A stretch of DNA of 32,460 nucleotides from assembly GCA_031292375.1 (NCBI GenBank), contig JARLHF010000039.1:1-32460 (forward strand), read 5' to 3'. The notes below the pieces were generated by a model. That model was not told where the DNA came from. It did no database searches and saw only the letters and a program-made list of their open reading frames with translations. Source of the DNA: Chlamydiales bacterium. Lineage in GTDB: Bacteria > Chlamydiota > Chlamydiia > Chlamydiales > VFKH01. This document shows, one piece after another, positions 22,331-31,279 of this stretch (positions within the stretch are counted from its first letter, which is position 1; each line of letters begins with the position of its first letter). The translations under genes and the position numbers were made by a program.

Positions 22331-23701
22331 ATGACATTGCAAATCCATTTCAAACCACTTAAATGGTTAATTACTGCAAAACAACTTTTATCTATTTTGA
22401 TATTGCTTGCAATAACTAGCCTAGCTTCACTCTATTTTTTCCCAGCACGCCCTCTTACCCTTACCCTACAAAAAAAAGAACTTTCTTATAGGCATACACC
22501 TTTAATCAAACAAGAATTCCAGGAAATTTCCGTTCTTAACACAAATGTCGAACCATCAAAACTTCTTTTATCCTACCTGGAAAATTCTCTACTATTTCTT
22601 GGCATCTCTGAGAGACCAGATAAAAATCTACAAAAAAACAAATTCATTCTAGGGATAAAAAATTCAGAAGAAATTTGCTCTTTCTTAGAAGAAGAAAAAA
22701 TATTTCTTTCAATGGAACGTGATCAAGAAGACTCTCAACTTATTTTTCATTTTTGCAAAGAATCAAATGCATCTTTTTGGATTCGAGCCACGTGCAAAGA
22801 AGCAAATCTCTCAGCACAAATAGGTTCAAACAAAGAAAATTCTCTTATAAACGGCTGTTTTACGCTAAAAAAAACAACTCTTCCTTCCAGAAAAACTTCA
22901 TGGCAAATGAATGGTGTGCGAGTAGATCCCACCTTTTTAACACGAAAACAGACAAAATGGGTAGGGCAAGACCTTTTCTTAAAGAGACATGGAGGAGATG
23001 CTTATGCTCACAGCCAAGGTAAAGAACGCATCGATTTTCTAGAAGGCTACTCTTGCTTCGTTCAGGAAGGAGATTATCTCATATGGAAAGATGAATGCTG
23101 GCAGGAAGCTAAATATAATACAGAAGGCTACCCCCTACTTCACATTAAAAAAATTGAAGAAAAACTCATGCACCTTGTTCTATGGCCTACTGAAGGTGAT
23201 ATAAAATGCTCTATAACGCTGACAAAATATCCTGAGCTCATATCTAACAGCGCAAAAACCGTTAGCCTTTTTCATTATCTTGGAGCCAAGAGCTGGAAAG
23301 AATTCCTCTTTGAAATCGATGGAAAGCGTGTTTACATACGGCAAGGGGATTGGTGGCTACACACTGAAAAAGAATGGAAAAGGCTTTTAACTCCTGAAGA
23401 TATTGATGCCTACGTCAGCCATAAGCTTAAAGGTGATCTATTTGTTGTTGATGGCGTAAAAAGAGTAAAGGGCAACCAAGTCCTCATAGGCCATATATTT
23501 AATACGCCCCGCACAAAAGTATGGGACATTGAAATACCGATGAAACAAAAAAGCACCCCTCTACTAAAAGCCTATCCCATAATACCGCCACAAACACAGA
23601 CAAATGACGATACACCATATGAAAATGTTCCTTCAAATCCCTATACGGATAATAATCATTCTATAAAAACACCCAATAATACAAGAGGGCCCGGTTTATA
23701 A
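22331..23701 (+). CDS. Single-pass inner-membrane protein upstream of gspD (CT573-like position)
   Basis: The 456-residue protein has a short cytoplasmic N-terminus, one membrane segment (QLLSILILLAITSLASLYFF, about residues 19-38) and a large periplasmic part. Its C-terminus is Pro/Asn/Thr-rich (about 415-456). I do not recognise a domain. It overlaps gspD as TAATG, so the two are translationally coupled. In C. trachomatis a hypothetical gene precedes gspD in the same way (recalled as CT573). By position and topology it could play the GspC role of linking inner membrane to secretin, which is an inference. Confidence 0.65.
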   Translation: MTLQIHFKPLKWLITAKQLLSILILLAITSLASLYFFPARPLTLTLQKKELSYRHTPLIKQEFQEISVLNTNVEPSKLLLSYLENSLLFLGISERPDKNLQKNKFILGIKNSEEICSFLEEEKIFLSMERDQEDSQLIFHFCKESNASFWIRATCKEANLSAQIGSNKENSLINGCFTLKKTTLPSRKTSWQMNGVRVDPTFLTRKQTKWVGQDLFLKRHGGDAYAHSQGKERIDFLEGYSCFVQEGDYLIWKDECWQEAKYNTEGYPLLHIKKIEEKLMHLVLWPTEGDIKCSITLTKYPELISNSAKTVSLFHYLGAKSWKEFLFEIDGKRVYIRQGDWWLHTEKEWKRLLTPEDIDAYVSHKLKGDLFVVDGVKRVKGNQVLIGHIFNTPRTKVWDIEIPMKQKSTPLLKAYPIIPPQTQTNDDTPYENVPSNPYTDNNHSIKTPNNTRGPGL

Positions 23702-26211
23702 TGAAAACCTTATTAGACTTCTTGCGTAATTACATTTGCTTGTTAAAATTGTCTTTTTTTGCATCTTTATCATTAAATTTTTCAACCATATGCTCACACA
23801 TGCTCTCAAAATTTATCAATAAATCTGCTCAAAAAATTTCAATTTTTCTAAGCAAAGCTAATTATGCAAGAAGTCTATTAATATTATTGCTTACAATGCC
23901 TATTTGTATTTTTTCGCAGACCATTCAAGAAAAAAAAGAGACCTTAGGAAGATGTGAGAGTGATCTTGGAGAGGCACTAGAACAAAAATTACAAAAATCA
24001 AATGAAGAGCTTCTTCATTTACGCAGCATGCTCACATCATGCTATGAGCAAGCAGCTATTTTACGTGCGCAAAATGCTCCAAACTCTGCGTACCAACAAC
24101 TTTTAGAAGAAATTAAAGATCTTCGAAGTGACATTGAATACATTGAACAAACCTTCCGTACAGACTCTTTATCTACAGGCTCTGAAGAAAATCATGCTCT
24201 TTGGCACCAACCGGAAACCACTGTAGGTCAGCTTATTATCGATTATGGATACAACTATGTTTACTTAGTGTCCTCTGAAATTGCTAAAACACCCGTCAGT
24301 GTTAATTCACACTTACCTATTCCAAAGCAATCTTGGGAAGAAATGCTCGAGTTTATTTTAGCTCAGCTTGGCTTTGGGATCAAACAGATAAATCCTTATC
24401 TTAAAGAGGTTTATCACCAAAAAGATAATCCATTATGTTTAGAATGCATTACAAATAAGTTTGACGATCTTAAATTATTACCTTTACAAGCGCGCATTTG
24501 CTTTATCTTTACCACAGGCCACCAAAATCCAGCAGAGGCCTATCAATTCCTATCACGTTTTGCACATCCAGAACGCATGCAACTTTCTATGATGGGAAGA
24601 GATATTTTTATTGTGGGTACAGTGCAAGAAGTTAAGCAACTTCTTACCATGCATCAGTTTATTTGCAGCGCACCCTCTGGAAGGGAATATAAACTTGTAC
24701 AACTTTCTAGATTAAATCCAGATGATGTAGAAAAATCTCTTGCAGCCTATTTTTTAAGTCAAAAAGAACAAGCTGTTGCACCCAACATATTTAGCACTCC
24801 AAACCTTAAAGTTTTACCCATCCACAGCTTTGTTCCAGCACTCTTTTTAGTTGGAACAAGAGAAGAAATTTTACAAGCCGAGCGCATTATTGCAGACCTA
24901 GAAGATTCTATGCAAAATCCAAAAGAGAAAACTCTATTCTGTTATACCTGTAAATATGCCCAAGCAGATGAAGTTGCAGATGTTCTTAGCCGCGTTTATG
25001 CTCTGATGGAATCTCTTCCAACCGAAAATGAGGGTTCTTCTTCCCAACAAACTAGTACACCTCCTTTGCAAGAGACCTCATGTAACACAGATTTAGTCAT
25101 TAATCCAAAACCCTTTCATCCTCCTACTCCCTGTGATGACAAGAAAGTTCATGAACAACGAGAAAATTTTATAGTCGATTTAAAAAACAGTTCTATTATT
25201 ATGGTAATAGAAAAAGAAACTCTACCTAGTATCAAAGAGCTATTAAAACGCCTAGATGTTCCTAAAAAAATGGTCCGAATAGAAGTTCTTCTATTTGAAA
25301 AAAAAGTAACAGAAGAAGACCACTTTGGTCTCAACTTATTGCGTATAGGTGGCTGTGCAAGCAATACTAACAATACCTGTCTTTCTTGGTTTGATACAGG
25401 GTGTGCACCTTTTAACTATTGCGGACCTGCAAATCAGGGCATACTCTCTTTTTTTCTAAGCCGCACAAGAAATAACGGCATACCAGCCTTTGATCTTGCT
25501 TATAACTTCTTATTGGCGCAAGAAAATGTACAAATTAATGCGTGCCCATCAGTCACAACCATCAATCAAACACCTGCTAAGATTACACTTGTAGAAGAAA
25601 TTTCTCTAAACAATGGAACTGTTATTGTAGATGGAAGCAATTGTACAGTACCTTATCTACAAGATTCCTATTCAAGAGCACAATATGGTATTATTATTGA
25701 AATGACACCTACTATCCACCAAGATAATAACCCTTGTAACACGGATCAAAAGCGCTATATTACTCTTGAAACAGATATCACCTTCGATACTGCTAAACCA
25801 AGCAAGGTAAGCAGACCAGATGTTGCTAGAAGAAATATTAAAAATCAGGTATGTATACCAGATGGCGAAACGGTTATCCTTGGAGGACTTAGAAGAAAAA
25901 CTTCTCAAGACAAGGTAGAAGCCATTCCATTTTTAGGAGAAATTCCCGGTCTTGGAAAATTATTTAGCGAGACTCAACTTTCTGATCAACAAACTGAAAT
26001 GTTTATTTTTCTAACACCTAAAATTATCGATGACACACCCTGCAAACTAGAACATGCTTTGCATGAAGAGCTATGCAAAAGACCAGGAGACTTACCTGAA
26101 TTCTTATATTGCCTAGAAGCTGCAAAGGAAAGTGAATGGCAAAAAACCTTCTCTGGAGGCCTAAATATGCTCTTTGGAAGAGCTCAAGAATGTCCAAGGT
26201 ATTATAAATGA
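23701..26211 (+). CDS. gspD: Type II secretion secretin GspD with repeat-element insertion in the signal region
   Basis: This is the outer-membrane channel of the type II secretion system. Periplasmic N-domains occupy about residues 140-470, with a low-complexity Ser/Thr/Pro spacer near 440-480. The secretin domain (about 540-790) contains NVQINACPSVTTINQTPAKI, GIIIEMTPTI, VILGGLRRKT and EAIPFLGEIPGLGKLF, ending in MFIFLTPKI. Residues 6-59 are encoded by a 160-bp repeat element (23716-23875). Removing it with one TA restores MKTLLLILLLTMPICIFSQ, a normal signal peptide, so the insertion kept the frame. Whether the long N-terminus is tolerated or translation starts later (ATG 23896, MPICIF) is open. 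It overlaps gspE as ATGA. Confidence 0.9.
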   Translation: MKTLLDFLRNYICLLKLSFFASLSLNFSTICSHMLSKFINKSAQKISIFLSKANYARSLLILLLTMPICIFSQTIQEKKETLGRCESDLGEALEQKLQKSNEELLHLRSMLTSCYEQAAILRAQNAPNSAYQQLLEEIKDLRSDIEYIEQTFRTDSLSTGSEENHALWHQPETTVGQLIIDYGYNYVYLVSSEIAKTPVSVNSHLPIPKQSWEEMLEFILAQLGFGIKQINPYLKEVYHQKDNPLCLECITNKFDDLKLLPLQARICFIFTTGHQNPAEAYQFLSRFAHPERMQLSMMGRDIFIVGTVQEVKQLLTMHQFICSAPSGREYKLVQLSRLNPDDVEKSLAAYFLSQKEQAVAPNIFSTPNLKVLPIHSFVPALFLVGTREEILQAERIIADLEDSMQNPKEKTLFCYTCKYAQADEVADVLSRVYALMESLPTENEGSSSQQTSTPPLQETSCNTDLVINPKPFHPPTPCDDKKVHEQRENFIVDLKNSSIIMVIEKETLPSIKELLKRLDVPKKMVRIEVLLFEKKVTEEDHFGLNLLRIGGCASNTNNTCLSWFDTGCAPFNYCGPANQGILSFFLSRTRNNGIPAFDLAYNFLLAQENVQINACPSVTTINQTPAKITLVEEISLNNGTVIVDGSNCTVPYLQDSYSRAQYGIIIEMTPTIHQDNNPCNTDQKRYITLETDITFDTAKPSKVSRPDVARRNIKNQVCIPDGETVILGGLRRKTSQDKVEAIPFLGEIPGLGKLFSETQLSDQQTEMFIFLTPKIIDDTPCKLEHALHEELCKRPGDLPEFLYCLEAAKESEWQKTFSGGLNMLFGRAQECPRYYK
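23716..23875 (+). mobile_element. 160-bp TA-flanked inverted-repeat element, copy C, inside gspD
   Basis: Same element as copy B in opposite orientation, 160 bp, flanked by TA (23714-23715 and 23876-23877). Element plus one TA equals 162 bp, or 54 codons, so the gspD frame is preserved. The inserted peptide contains LRNYICLLKLSFFASLSLNF and ends KANYARS; it is hydrophobic and basic. No transposase is encoded. Confidence 0.88.
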
Positions 26212-27857
26212 ATCTTGCTCAAATCCTCTTATCATCTAAAAAAATACAAGAAAAAGATTTGGAAGATAATGAGAATAACTCTGTCTCATTTTTTAAAGAT
26301 CTTGTAAAAAAAGGCACATTGGAACAACAAGACTTTTTTCATGCCCTTGCACGTTACTTTGACATGGAAATTCTTCCTAAACTTCCCTTAGATCTACTTC
26401 AAAAAGAGTTTTACAAACAACTTCCCTATTTATTTGTAAAAAAACATATAGTCCTTCCCTTTAAAGAGAATGATACTACCTTGTTTGTTGCAATCAATGA
26501 TCCCTTAAATCTTGATGTTATCGATGAACTACGCGCCCTCTTTTCTAAATCCATTCAAACAGTGTGGATGCCAAGAGATGCAATCCTTGAAGCTATCGAT
26601 AAATGTTATCATCAGGATGAAGGAGTTGCCTCTCAACTTATTGCAGACCTTACAGATGACTCTTACATTGATAATAACAAAATCTTCATAGATGATCTTT
26701 TGGATGATAGAGAGCAAGCTCCTATCATCAAGCTGTTAAATGTCATCATTACAGAAGCAATTCAAATGGGAGCATCAGACATTCACTTTGAGCCCTTTGA
26801 AAATGATTTAAAAGTACGCTATCGAATTGATGGTGTTTTACAAAAGCGCCATGCTCCTCCAAAAGAATACCACTCTCATCTTATGACGCGTCTAAAAGTT
26901 ATGGCAAAGCTAGATATTGCAGAACATAGATTGCCACAAGATGGTCGCATTAAACTTAAAATGGGAGGCAAAGAAATTGATTTTAGAGTCAGTACCATAC
27001 CCGTTAGCAATGGTGAACGCATCGTCTTGCGTATTCTTGACAAAAGCAATGTACACCTTGGTTTAAACCAAATAGGAATGCCACAAGCTTTGCTCAAAAA
27101 CTTCAAAAACCTCATAAGCTATCCAGAAGGCATTGTATTGGTTACAGGGCCCACTGGAAGCGGAAAAACCACAACACTCTACAGTGCAATTTCAGAGCTC
27201 TATAGCGATGAAATTAATATCATGACTATCGAAGACCCTGTAGAATACAAATTGCCTGGAATTGCGCAAATAGGTGTACAGCCAAAAATTAATCTCGACT
27301 TTGCAACGGGACTTAGGCACATATTAAGACAAGATCCTGACATTATTCTTATTGGTGAAATTAGAGATAAAGAAACTGCTGAAATTGCTATTCAATCCTC
27401 GCTCACAGGACACTTAGTCTTAAGCACACTTCATACAAATGATGCTCCATCATCTATACCAAGACTTATCGATATGGGTATTGAACCCTATTTGATAGCC
27501 TCCTCTATGGTTGGCATATTAGCACAAAGGCTCGTACGAACATTATGCCCTTCTTGCAAAGAAGCTTACATACCAAGAGATGATGAATTAAGTGAAATAG
27601 GTCTTAATTTATCTCATCTATTCAGAGCAAGGGGCTGCTCTTCTTGCTATGGATCTGGTTACAAAGGCAGACACGGCATCTATGAGCTTATGACAATCAC
27701 ATCCAATCTAAAAAGGCAAATTGCAACAAGTGCGGACACAAATATTATCCGAGAACACGCTCTACAAGAAGGCATGAAAAGCTTAAAAGATAATGGCATG
27801 GAACTTGTCAAAAAAGGCCTTACAACTTATGCGGAAGTCTTGCGCGTCGTCAAATAA
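26208..27857 (+). CDS. gspE: Type II secretion ATPase GspE
   Basis: This cytoplasmic hexameric ATPase powers pseudopilus assembly. The N-terminal GspE domain precedes the catalytic core: SDIHFEPFENDLKVRYRIDG, Walker A GPTGSGKTTTLYS (about residue 313), Asp box EDPVEYKLPGIAQIGV, Walker B DPDIILIGEIRD (about 376), and His box TGHLVLSTLHTNDA. The zinc-binding tetra-Cys module is present as CPSC (about 447) and CSSCYGSGYKGR (about 477). Its 549 residues are normal. The start overlaps the gspD stop (ATGA). In Chlamydia gspF usually follows, but here a Fic gene lies next, so the inner-membrane platform gene must be elsewhere. Confidence 0.95.
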   Translation: MNLAQILLSSKKIQEKDLEDNENNSVSFFKDLVKKGTLEQQDFFHALARYFDMEILPKLPLDLLQKEFYKQLPYLFVKKHIVLPFKENDTTLFVAINDPLNLDVIDELRALFSKSIQTVWMPRDAILEAIDKCYHQDEGVASQLIADLTDDSYIDNNKIFIDDLLDDREQAPIIKLLNVIITEAIQMGASDIHFEPFENDLKVRYRIDGVLQKRHAPPKEYHSHLMTRLKVMAKLDIAEHRLPQDGRIKLKMGGKEIDFRVSTIPVSNGERIVLRILDKSNVHLGLNQIGMPQALLKNFKNLISYPEGIVLVTGPTGSGKTTTLYSAISELYSDEINIMTIEDPVEYKLPGIAQIGVQPKINLDFATGLRHILRQDPDIILIGEIRDKETAEIAIQSSLTGHLVLSTLHTNDAPSSIPRLIDMGIEPYLIASSMVGILAQRLVRTLCPSCKEAYIPRDDELSEIGLNLSHLFRARGCSSCYGSGYKGRHGIYELMTITSNLKRQIATSADTNIIREHALQEGMKSLKDNGMELVKKGLTTYAEVLRVVK

Positions 27858-27863
27858 TGCAAA

Positions 27864-27896
27864 TTCGGACAAAAAGACTTGTAAAAATGTCCGAAA
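27864..27896. repeat. 8-bp inverted repeat after gspE
   Basis: TTCGGACA (27864-27871) and TGTCCGAA (27889-27896) are perfect inverted repeats separated by 17 bases, starting 7 bp after the gspE stop. There is no T-run, so it may be an operator or a weak transcript end. It lies where the missing 5' part of the Fic gene would be expected. Confidence 0.4.
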
Positions 27897-27954
27897 TAAA
27901 GACACTTAAAACCATGATCCTTCTGGTACTTATGCTCATCAAATCTTCAACCGA

Positions 27955-28875
27955 TTGCTTGTTGATCTTTCCTATAATTCATCTAGATTAGAAGGAAATA
28001 CCTACTCTCTATTGGAAACAGAACGTCTCCTTATTCAAGGAACAAGCGCTGAGGGCAGGCTCGATGAGGAAAAGGTCATGATTTTAAATCACAAAGAAGG
28101 AATACGTTATCTAGTTGATAATGCAAGACGCCTTACAATAAACACTGAAACAATTTATACAATTCATTACCTACTTGCAGACTCCCTTGTCGAGCCAAAA
28201 TATGCAGGAAAAGTAAGAGATCATGGAGTACGTATTGGAGGATCAACATATATTCCTTTTGAAGACTCAAAACGCCTGCAAATTCAACTTGAACGCATTG
28301 CTCAAAAAGCCACCCTTATTCAAGACCCTTTTGAACAAAGCTTATTTTTACTTATTCATATTAGCTATCTACAAGCCTTTTCAAATGTCAATAAACGAAC
28401 GGCTCGTCTTTTAGCAAATATCCCATTAATTACTCAAAATCTTGTACCGCTCTCTTTTAACGACATTGAAAGAGATGATTATATGTCCGCAATGATTTCT
28501 ATTTATGAGCTTCAAGATATACATCCACTAGCCGACTTATATGTCTATTCCTATTTGAGAACTTGTGCAGCATATGACTCTACGGTAAAATCAATGGGCT
28601 TTGATGAAGTTCGCATTCGCTACCGCGAAGAGCGCCGCGCCATTATAAGGCAAATTATTCTCCAAAAACTTACTAAAACCAAAATGAACCAATACATTTT
28701 AACTGAAACTAAAAAGATGATTCCCAAAAATAATCAACAAGATTTTCAAGAAGATATACTAGAAGACTTAGAATTAATGGACTCGAGTCGATTAACTGGT
28801 CTTGGAATTACTCTAGATCAGTTAAATGCGTGGCGTAATCACTCATTACAAGCGCCAAATCCACATTGCAAATAG
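27955..28875 (+). CDS. Fic domain protein (AMPylase-type), probably 5'-truncated
   Basis: Fic proteins transfer AMP or other groups from nucleotides to target hydroxyls. The autoinhibitory motif (S/T)xxxE(G/N) is visible as SSRLEGN at the very N-terminus. The core reads HISYLQAFSNVNKRTARLLA, the H-x-x-x-L-Q-x-F-x-x-V-N-K-R-T variant common in this subgroup, so the catalytic His and NKR-T phosphate loop are kept. TTG 27955 is the only plausible start. The frame also encodes family-like residues upstream (SGTYAHQIFNR) until a TAA at 27907-27909, with no Shine-Dalgarno. About 60-100 N-terminal residues common in relatives are missing, so it may be a decaying gene. The 3' end overlaps the convergent dsbB by 37 bp. 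Confidence 0.75.
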   Translation: MLVDLSYNSSRLEGNTYSLLETERLLIQGTSAEGRLDEEKVMILNHKEGIRYLVDNARRLTINTETIYTIHYLLADSLVEPKYAGKVRDHGVRIGGSTYIPFEDSKRLQIQLERIAQKATLIQDPFEQSLFLLIHISYLQAFSNVNKRTARLLANIPLITQNLVPLSFNDIERDDYMSAMISIYELQDIHPLADLYVYSYLRTCAAYDSTVKSMGFDEVRIRYREERRAIIRQIILQKLTKTKMNQYILTETKKMIPKNNQQDFQEDILEDLELMDSSRLTGLGITLDQLNAWRNHSLQAPNPHCK

Positions 28876-29354
28876 GTTGTAATGATATTTGCAAGGCAAA
28901 TTACAAAAATTAAAAAAAAGCTCCACTTAGCAAGTGCATTTAAAGGGGCATTTACTTGGGGATTTTCTCTTGGATCATAAATAAATAATAAAAAAGCAAC
29001 AGCTACAATACAACACACAAAAACAACAAATGACCAAGTATAAAGACTCAAACCAAAGACAGGCATACCAAAGGAGGGACTAAACCCAGGACATACATGC
29101 AAGGAAATTTGTCTCAAGGCAACAAGGCCGCCAACAAAGCTACTCAATAATACTACAGCATAATGACTCATGTGTATACCAAAGCGTATATTACATAAGC
29201 AAGCAGCTGCAACACTTAACATAGCAAGACGCTGAAGCATACAAAGAGGACATGGCTGCTCATGAGCTAAAAACTGCACTCCATAGGCTCCAAGCAGTAT
29301 CAAGGAAATAATGATTACAATCAGAGCATTACAATTCTTTTGTATGTTTACCAT
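28839..29354 (-). CDS. DsbB-type disulfide oxidase (DUF5993-linked subgroup)
   Basis: This four-helix inner-membrane protein re-oxidises a periplasmic DsbA-like partner and passes electrons to quinone. The first redox pair is in EQPCPLCMLQR (about residues 33-43). Loop 2 has only one Cys (HVCPGFSPSFG) before VFGLSLYTWSF, and a CGFGAC pair lies at the extreme C-terminus, unlike E. coli DsbB. This layout matches my recollection of the DsbB subgroup that travels with DUF5993. ATG 29354 follows the DUF5993 stop by 11 bp. It ends the minus-strand TPR-DUF5993-dsbB operon. Confidence 0.85.
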   Translation of the reverse strand: MVNIQKNCNALIVIIISLILLGAYGVQFLAHEQPCPLCMLQRLAMLSVAAACLCNIRFGIHMSHYAVVLLSSFVGGLVALRQISLHVCPGFSPSFGMPVFGLSLYTWSFVVFVCCIVAVAFLLFIYDPRENPQVNAPLNALAKWSFFLIFVICLANIITTYLQCGFGACNE

Positions 29355-29365
29355 CTCTCATACCA

Positions 29366-29518
29366 CTACAAATTAATTTTTAATAGAGTCGTTGCATGGT
29401 GCCAAAGCATAAGCAATGCACCAATAAGTAAAACCAACAACAAAGCAATAGCACATTTTCTTTGCGAGAATAATACTGCAATCATGGCAAGTAAACTGAC
29501 TAAAAATAAAGCTGCCAT
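29366..29518 (-). CDS. DUF5993-like 50-residue membrane protein
   Basis: The 50-residue frame runs from ATG 29518 to TAG 29366-29368. It begins MAALFLVSLLAMIAVLF, then SQRKCAIALLLVLLIGALLM, LWHHATT and LLKINL. Two hydrophobic helices are separated by a short basic turn, and the HHATxxLxINL-type end fits the DUF5993 family (small membrane proteins found next to DsbB). It lies 4 bp after the TPR gene stop and 11 bp before dsbB, clear operon spacing. Its function is unknown; it is presumably an accessory of the disulfide system. Confidence 0.75.
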   Translation of the reverse strand: MAALFLVSLLAMIAVLFSQRKCAIALLLVLLIGALLMLWHHATTLLKINL

Positions 29519-29522
29519 TTAC

Positions 29523-31157
29523 TTATAGATTCTCCATTTTCAAATCCGTGTCAGCATATTTCCAAGCTTTTTTAAACTCTTCACCCACCCAAAATGCATC
29601 TGTTGTTTTATTTTGAGCCTTTAATGTCTGTAATAATCCAAAAAGGGAACGCCCATTTCTAGGATGTCTATTTAAATCCTCTTTAAAAACCTTAGCAGCC
29701 TCTTCATATTGTTGATTTAAAAAATAAGTTGCCCCAAGAGTCTCTCTGATAGGAAAAAACCAATCGGGCGGTTCATTATACCCAAGACTATCTTGCAAGC
29801 CAATTGCCATTTTCAAATGATCTATTGCATCATTTATTTTGCCCTCTGCCCTTGCAATACAGGCATTCAAATAATGCTCCGCAATATCTAAGATGCTACT
29901 TAATTTATTGTATCCAAAACGCGCATCTGCTCGTGCTTTTTGCTTTTCTAGTAAAAACTGCTCTCTTGCTTTTTTAGCACCACTTAAATCATTTGTTTTA
30001 ACAAGGCAGACACTTCTTGCAAAAAACCAAAGAGGAACCTGGTTTTTTACCATTACAGGAGGCTCTTTTTCAGTTAAAATCTTGTTCCATTTATTAAATC
30101 GCAAGTCTATGAGTAAAGATCCTGTTGTATAATATTCCATATCTGGCATAGAGGCAATGATCTCAGGCTTAAGAAATTCACTCAACTTATCTGCATACTT
30201 TTTAGCTCTAGCATAATTACCCTCTAGACAAGCGGCTCTCGAGGCAAAATAGATATTGTGGCTTGTGTAGTGAAGAATGTATTCTTTAACACCATTAGCT
30301 CTCACAAATTCCTCATCTACACGCACAGCATCTTCATTGATAACAAAAGCTTTATGATAATCTCCTACAAGAATATAAATGTGCGATGGCATGTGAATCA
30401 AATGACCAGATGCTGGCACTAAATCAGGTAATCTCTCTGCAGACAAAAGAGCCCTTTCTGGGCGATCAGACCCTTCAACAGCGTGAATATAATAGTGGTT
30501 TGCACCAATATGCATAGGGTCTCTTTTAATAATTGACTCAAGAACGGCTATAAGAGCATCTGTTCCTTCCACTGACTTACCATCACCTGTCCAAAGAGCC
30601 CATGGATGCAAATCCATGCCACTCTCAGCATATAATGCTGCTGCATCTAAATCTTCTGGGTAATTTTGCATAAGAACATACATTGCATTATTGTAGGCTA
30701 TATCAAGCGCTTTATAATCTGGATTTGGATTATCCGTATAGCGAGCCGCAAGAGCCTGAATATATTCTTTTTCATTAGCTGTAATCACTTTATCATTATT
30801 AGACAAAGAAAGTGCTTTTTGAATTAATTCATAAGCCTTTTTTTCTCTTTCTAAATCAATGGGTGTATTAATATTTGGCCCCAGAGAAAGCGCCATACCC
30901 CAATAAGCCATAGCAAGCTTTGGATCTAATTTTGCTGCAGTTTCAAAAGAAATATAGGCTGATTCATGGTTAAAAGCATATACTAGTGTAAGACCTTGGT
31001 TAAAAAAAGCCTGAGCTTCCACACTCGTTGTAGATACAGGATGGTTTAAATTTCCAATACCCTTAATAAGAGTGTCTGGCTTTGCATATTGCGCATCAAC
31101 TTGCCCTACAGCGACCAGACCTGCAAGAATGATGCAAAAGTAAACTAATTTTTTCAT
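29523..31157 (-). CDS. Secreted tetratricopeptide-repeat protein with conserved His motifs
   Basis: The signal peptide MKKLVYFCIILAGLVAVGQV ends near DA/QYAK. The 544-residue body is TPR-like and helical: AQAFFNQGLTLVYAFNHESA and AMAYWGMALSLGPN are typical of a widespread bacterial TPR family. His-rich segments NHYYIHAVE (about 215) and SGHLIHMPSHIYILVGDY (about 250) are spaced as if binding a metal, but no enzyme activity is known to me. It is the first gene of the TPR-DUF5993-dsbB operon, which suggests a periplasmic role with the disulfide system. GGAG lies about 10 bases before ATG 31157. Confidence 0.8.
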   Translation of the reverse strand: MKKLVYFCIILAGLVAVGQVDAQYAKPDTLIKGIGNLNHPVSTTSVEAQAFFNQGLTLVYAFNHESAYISFETAAKLDPKLAMAYWGMALSLGPNINTPIDLEREKKAYELIQKALSLSNNDKVITANEKEYIQALAARYTDNPNPDYKALDIAYNNAMYVLMQNYPEDLDAAALYAESGMDLHPWALWTGDGKSVEGTDALIAVLESIIKRDPMHIGANHYYIHAVEGSDRPERALLSAERLPDLVPASGHLIHMPSHIYILVGDYHKAFVINEDAVRVDEEFVRANGVKEYILHYTSHNIYFASRAACLEGNYARAKKYADKLSEFLKPEIIASMPDMEYYTTGSLLIDLRFNKWNKILTEKEPPVMVKNQVPLWFFARSVCLVKTNDLSGAKKAREQFLLEKQKARADARFGYNKLSSILDIAEHYLNACIARAEGKINDAIDHLKMAIGLQDSLGYNEPPDWFFPIRETLGATYFLNQQYEEAAKVFKEDLNRHPRNGRSLFGLLQTLKAQNKTTDAFWVGEEFKKAWKYADTDLKMENL

Positions 31158-31279
31158 GATCCATAAGCTCCACTTTCTAACTTATGCCTCTTTTATATAA
31201 TCAAAATTTTATAGTCAAACTTTACAATAATATTTCCATGTTATACCATAAATTTTACAGCAAACTCAAGGTGATACTC

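Noticed and set aside
27864-27896. Rho-independent terminator for gspE
   Set aside because: The stem is only 8 bp with a 17-base loop and there is no U-tract; listed as an inverted repeat instead.
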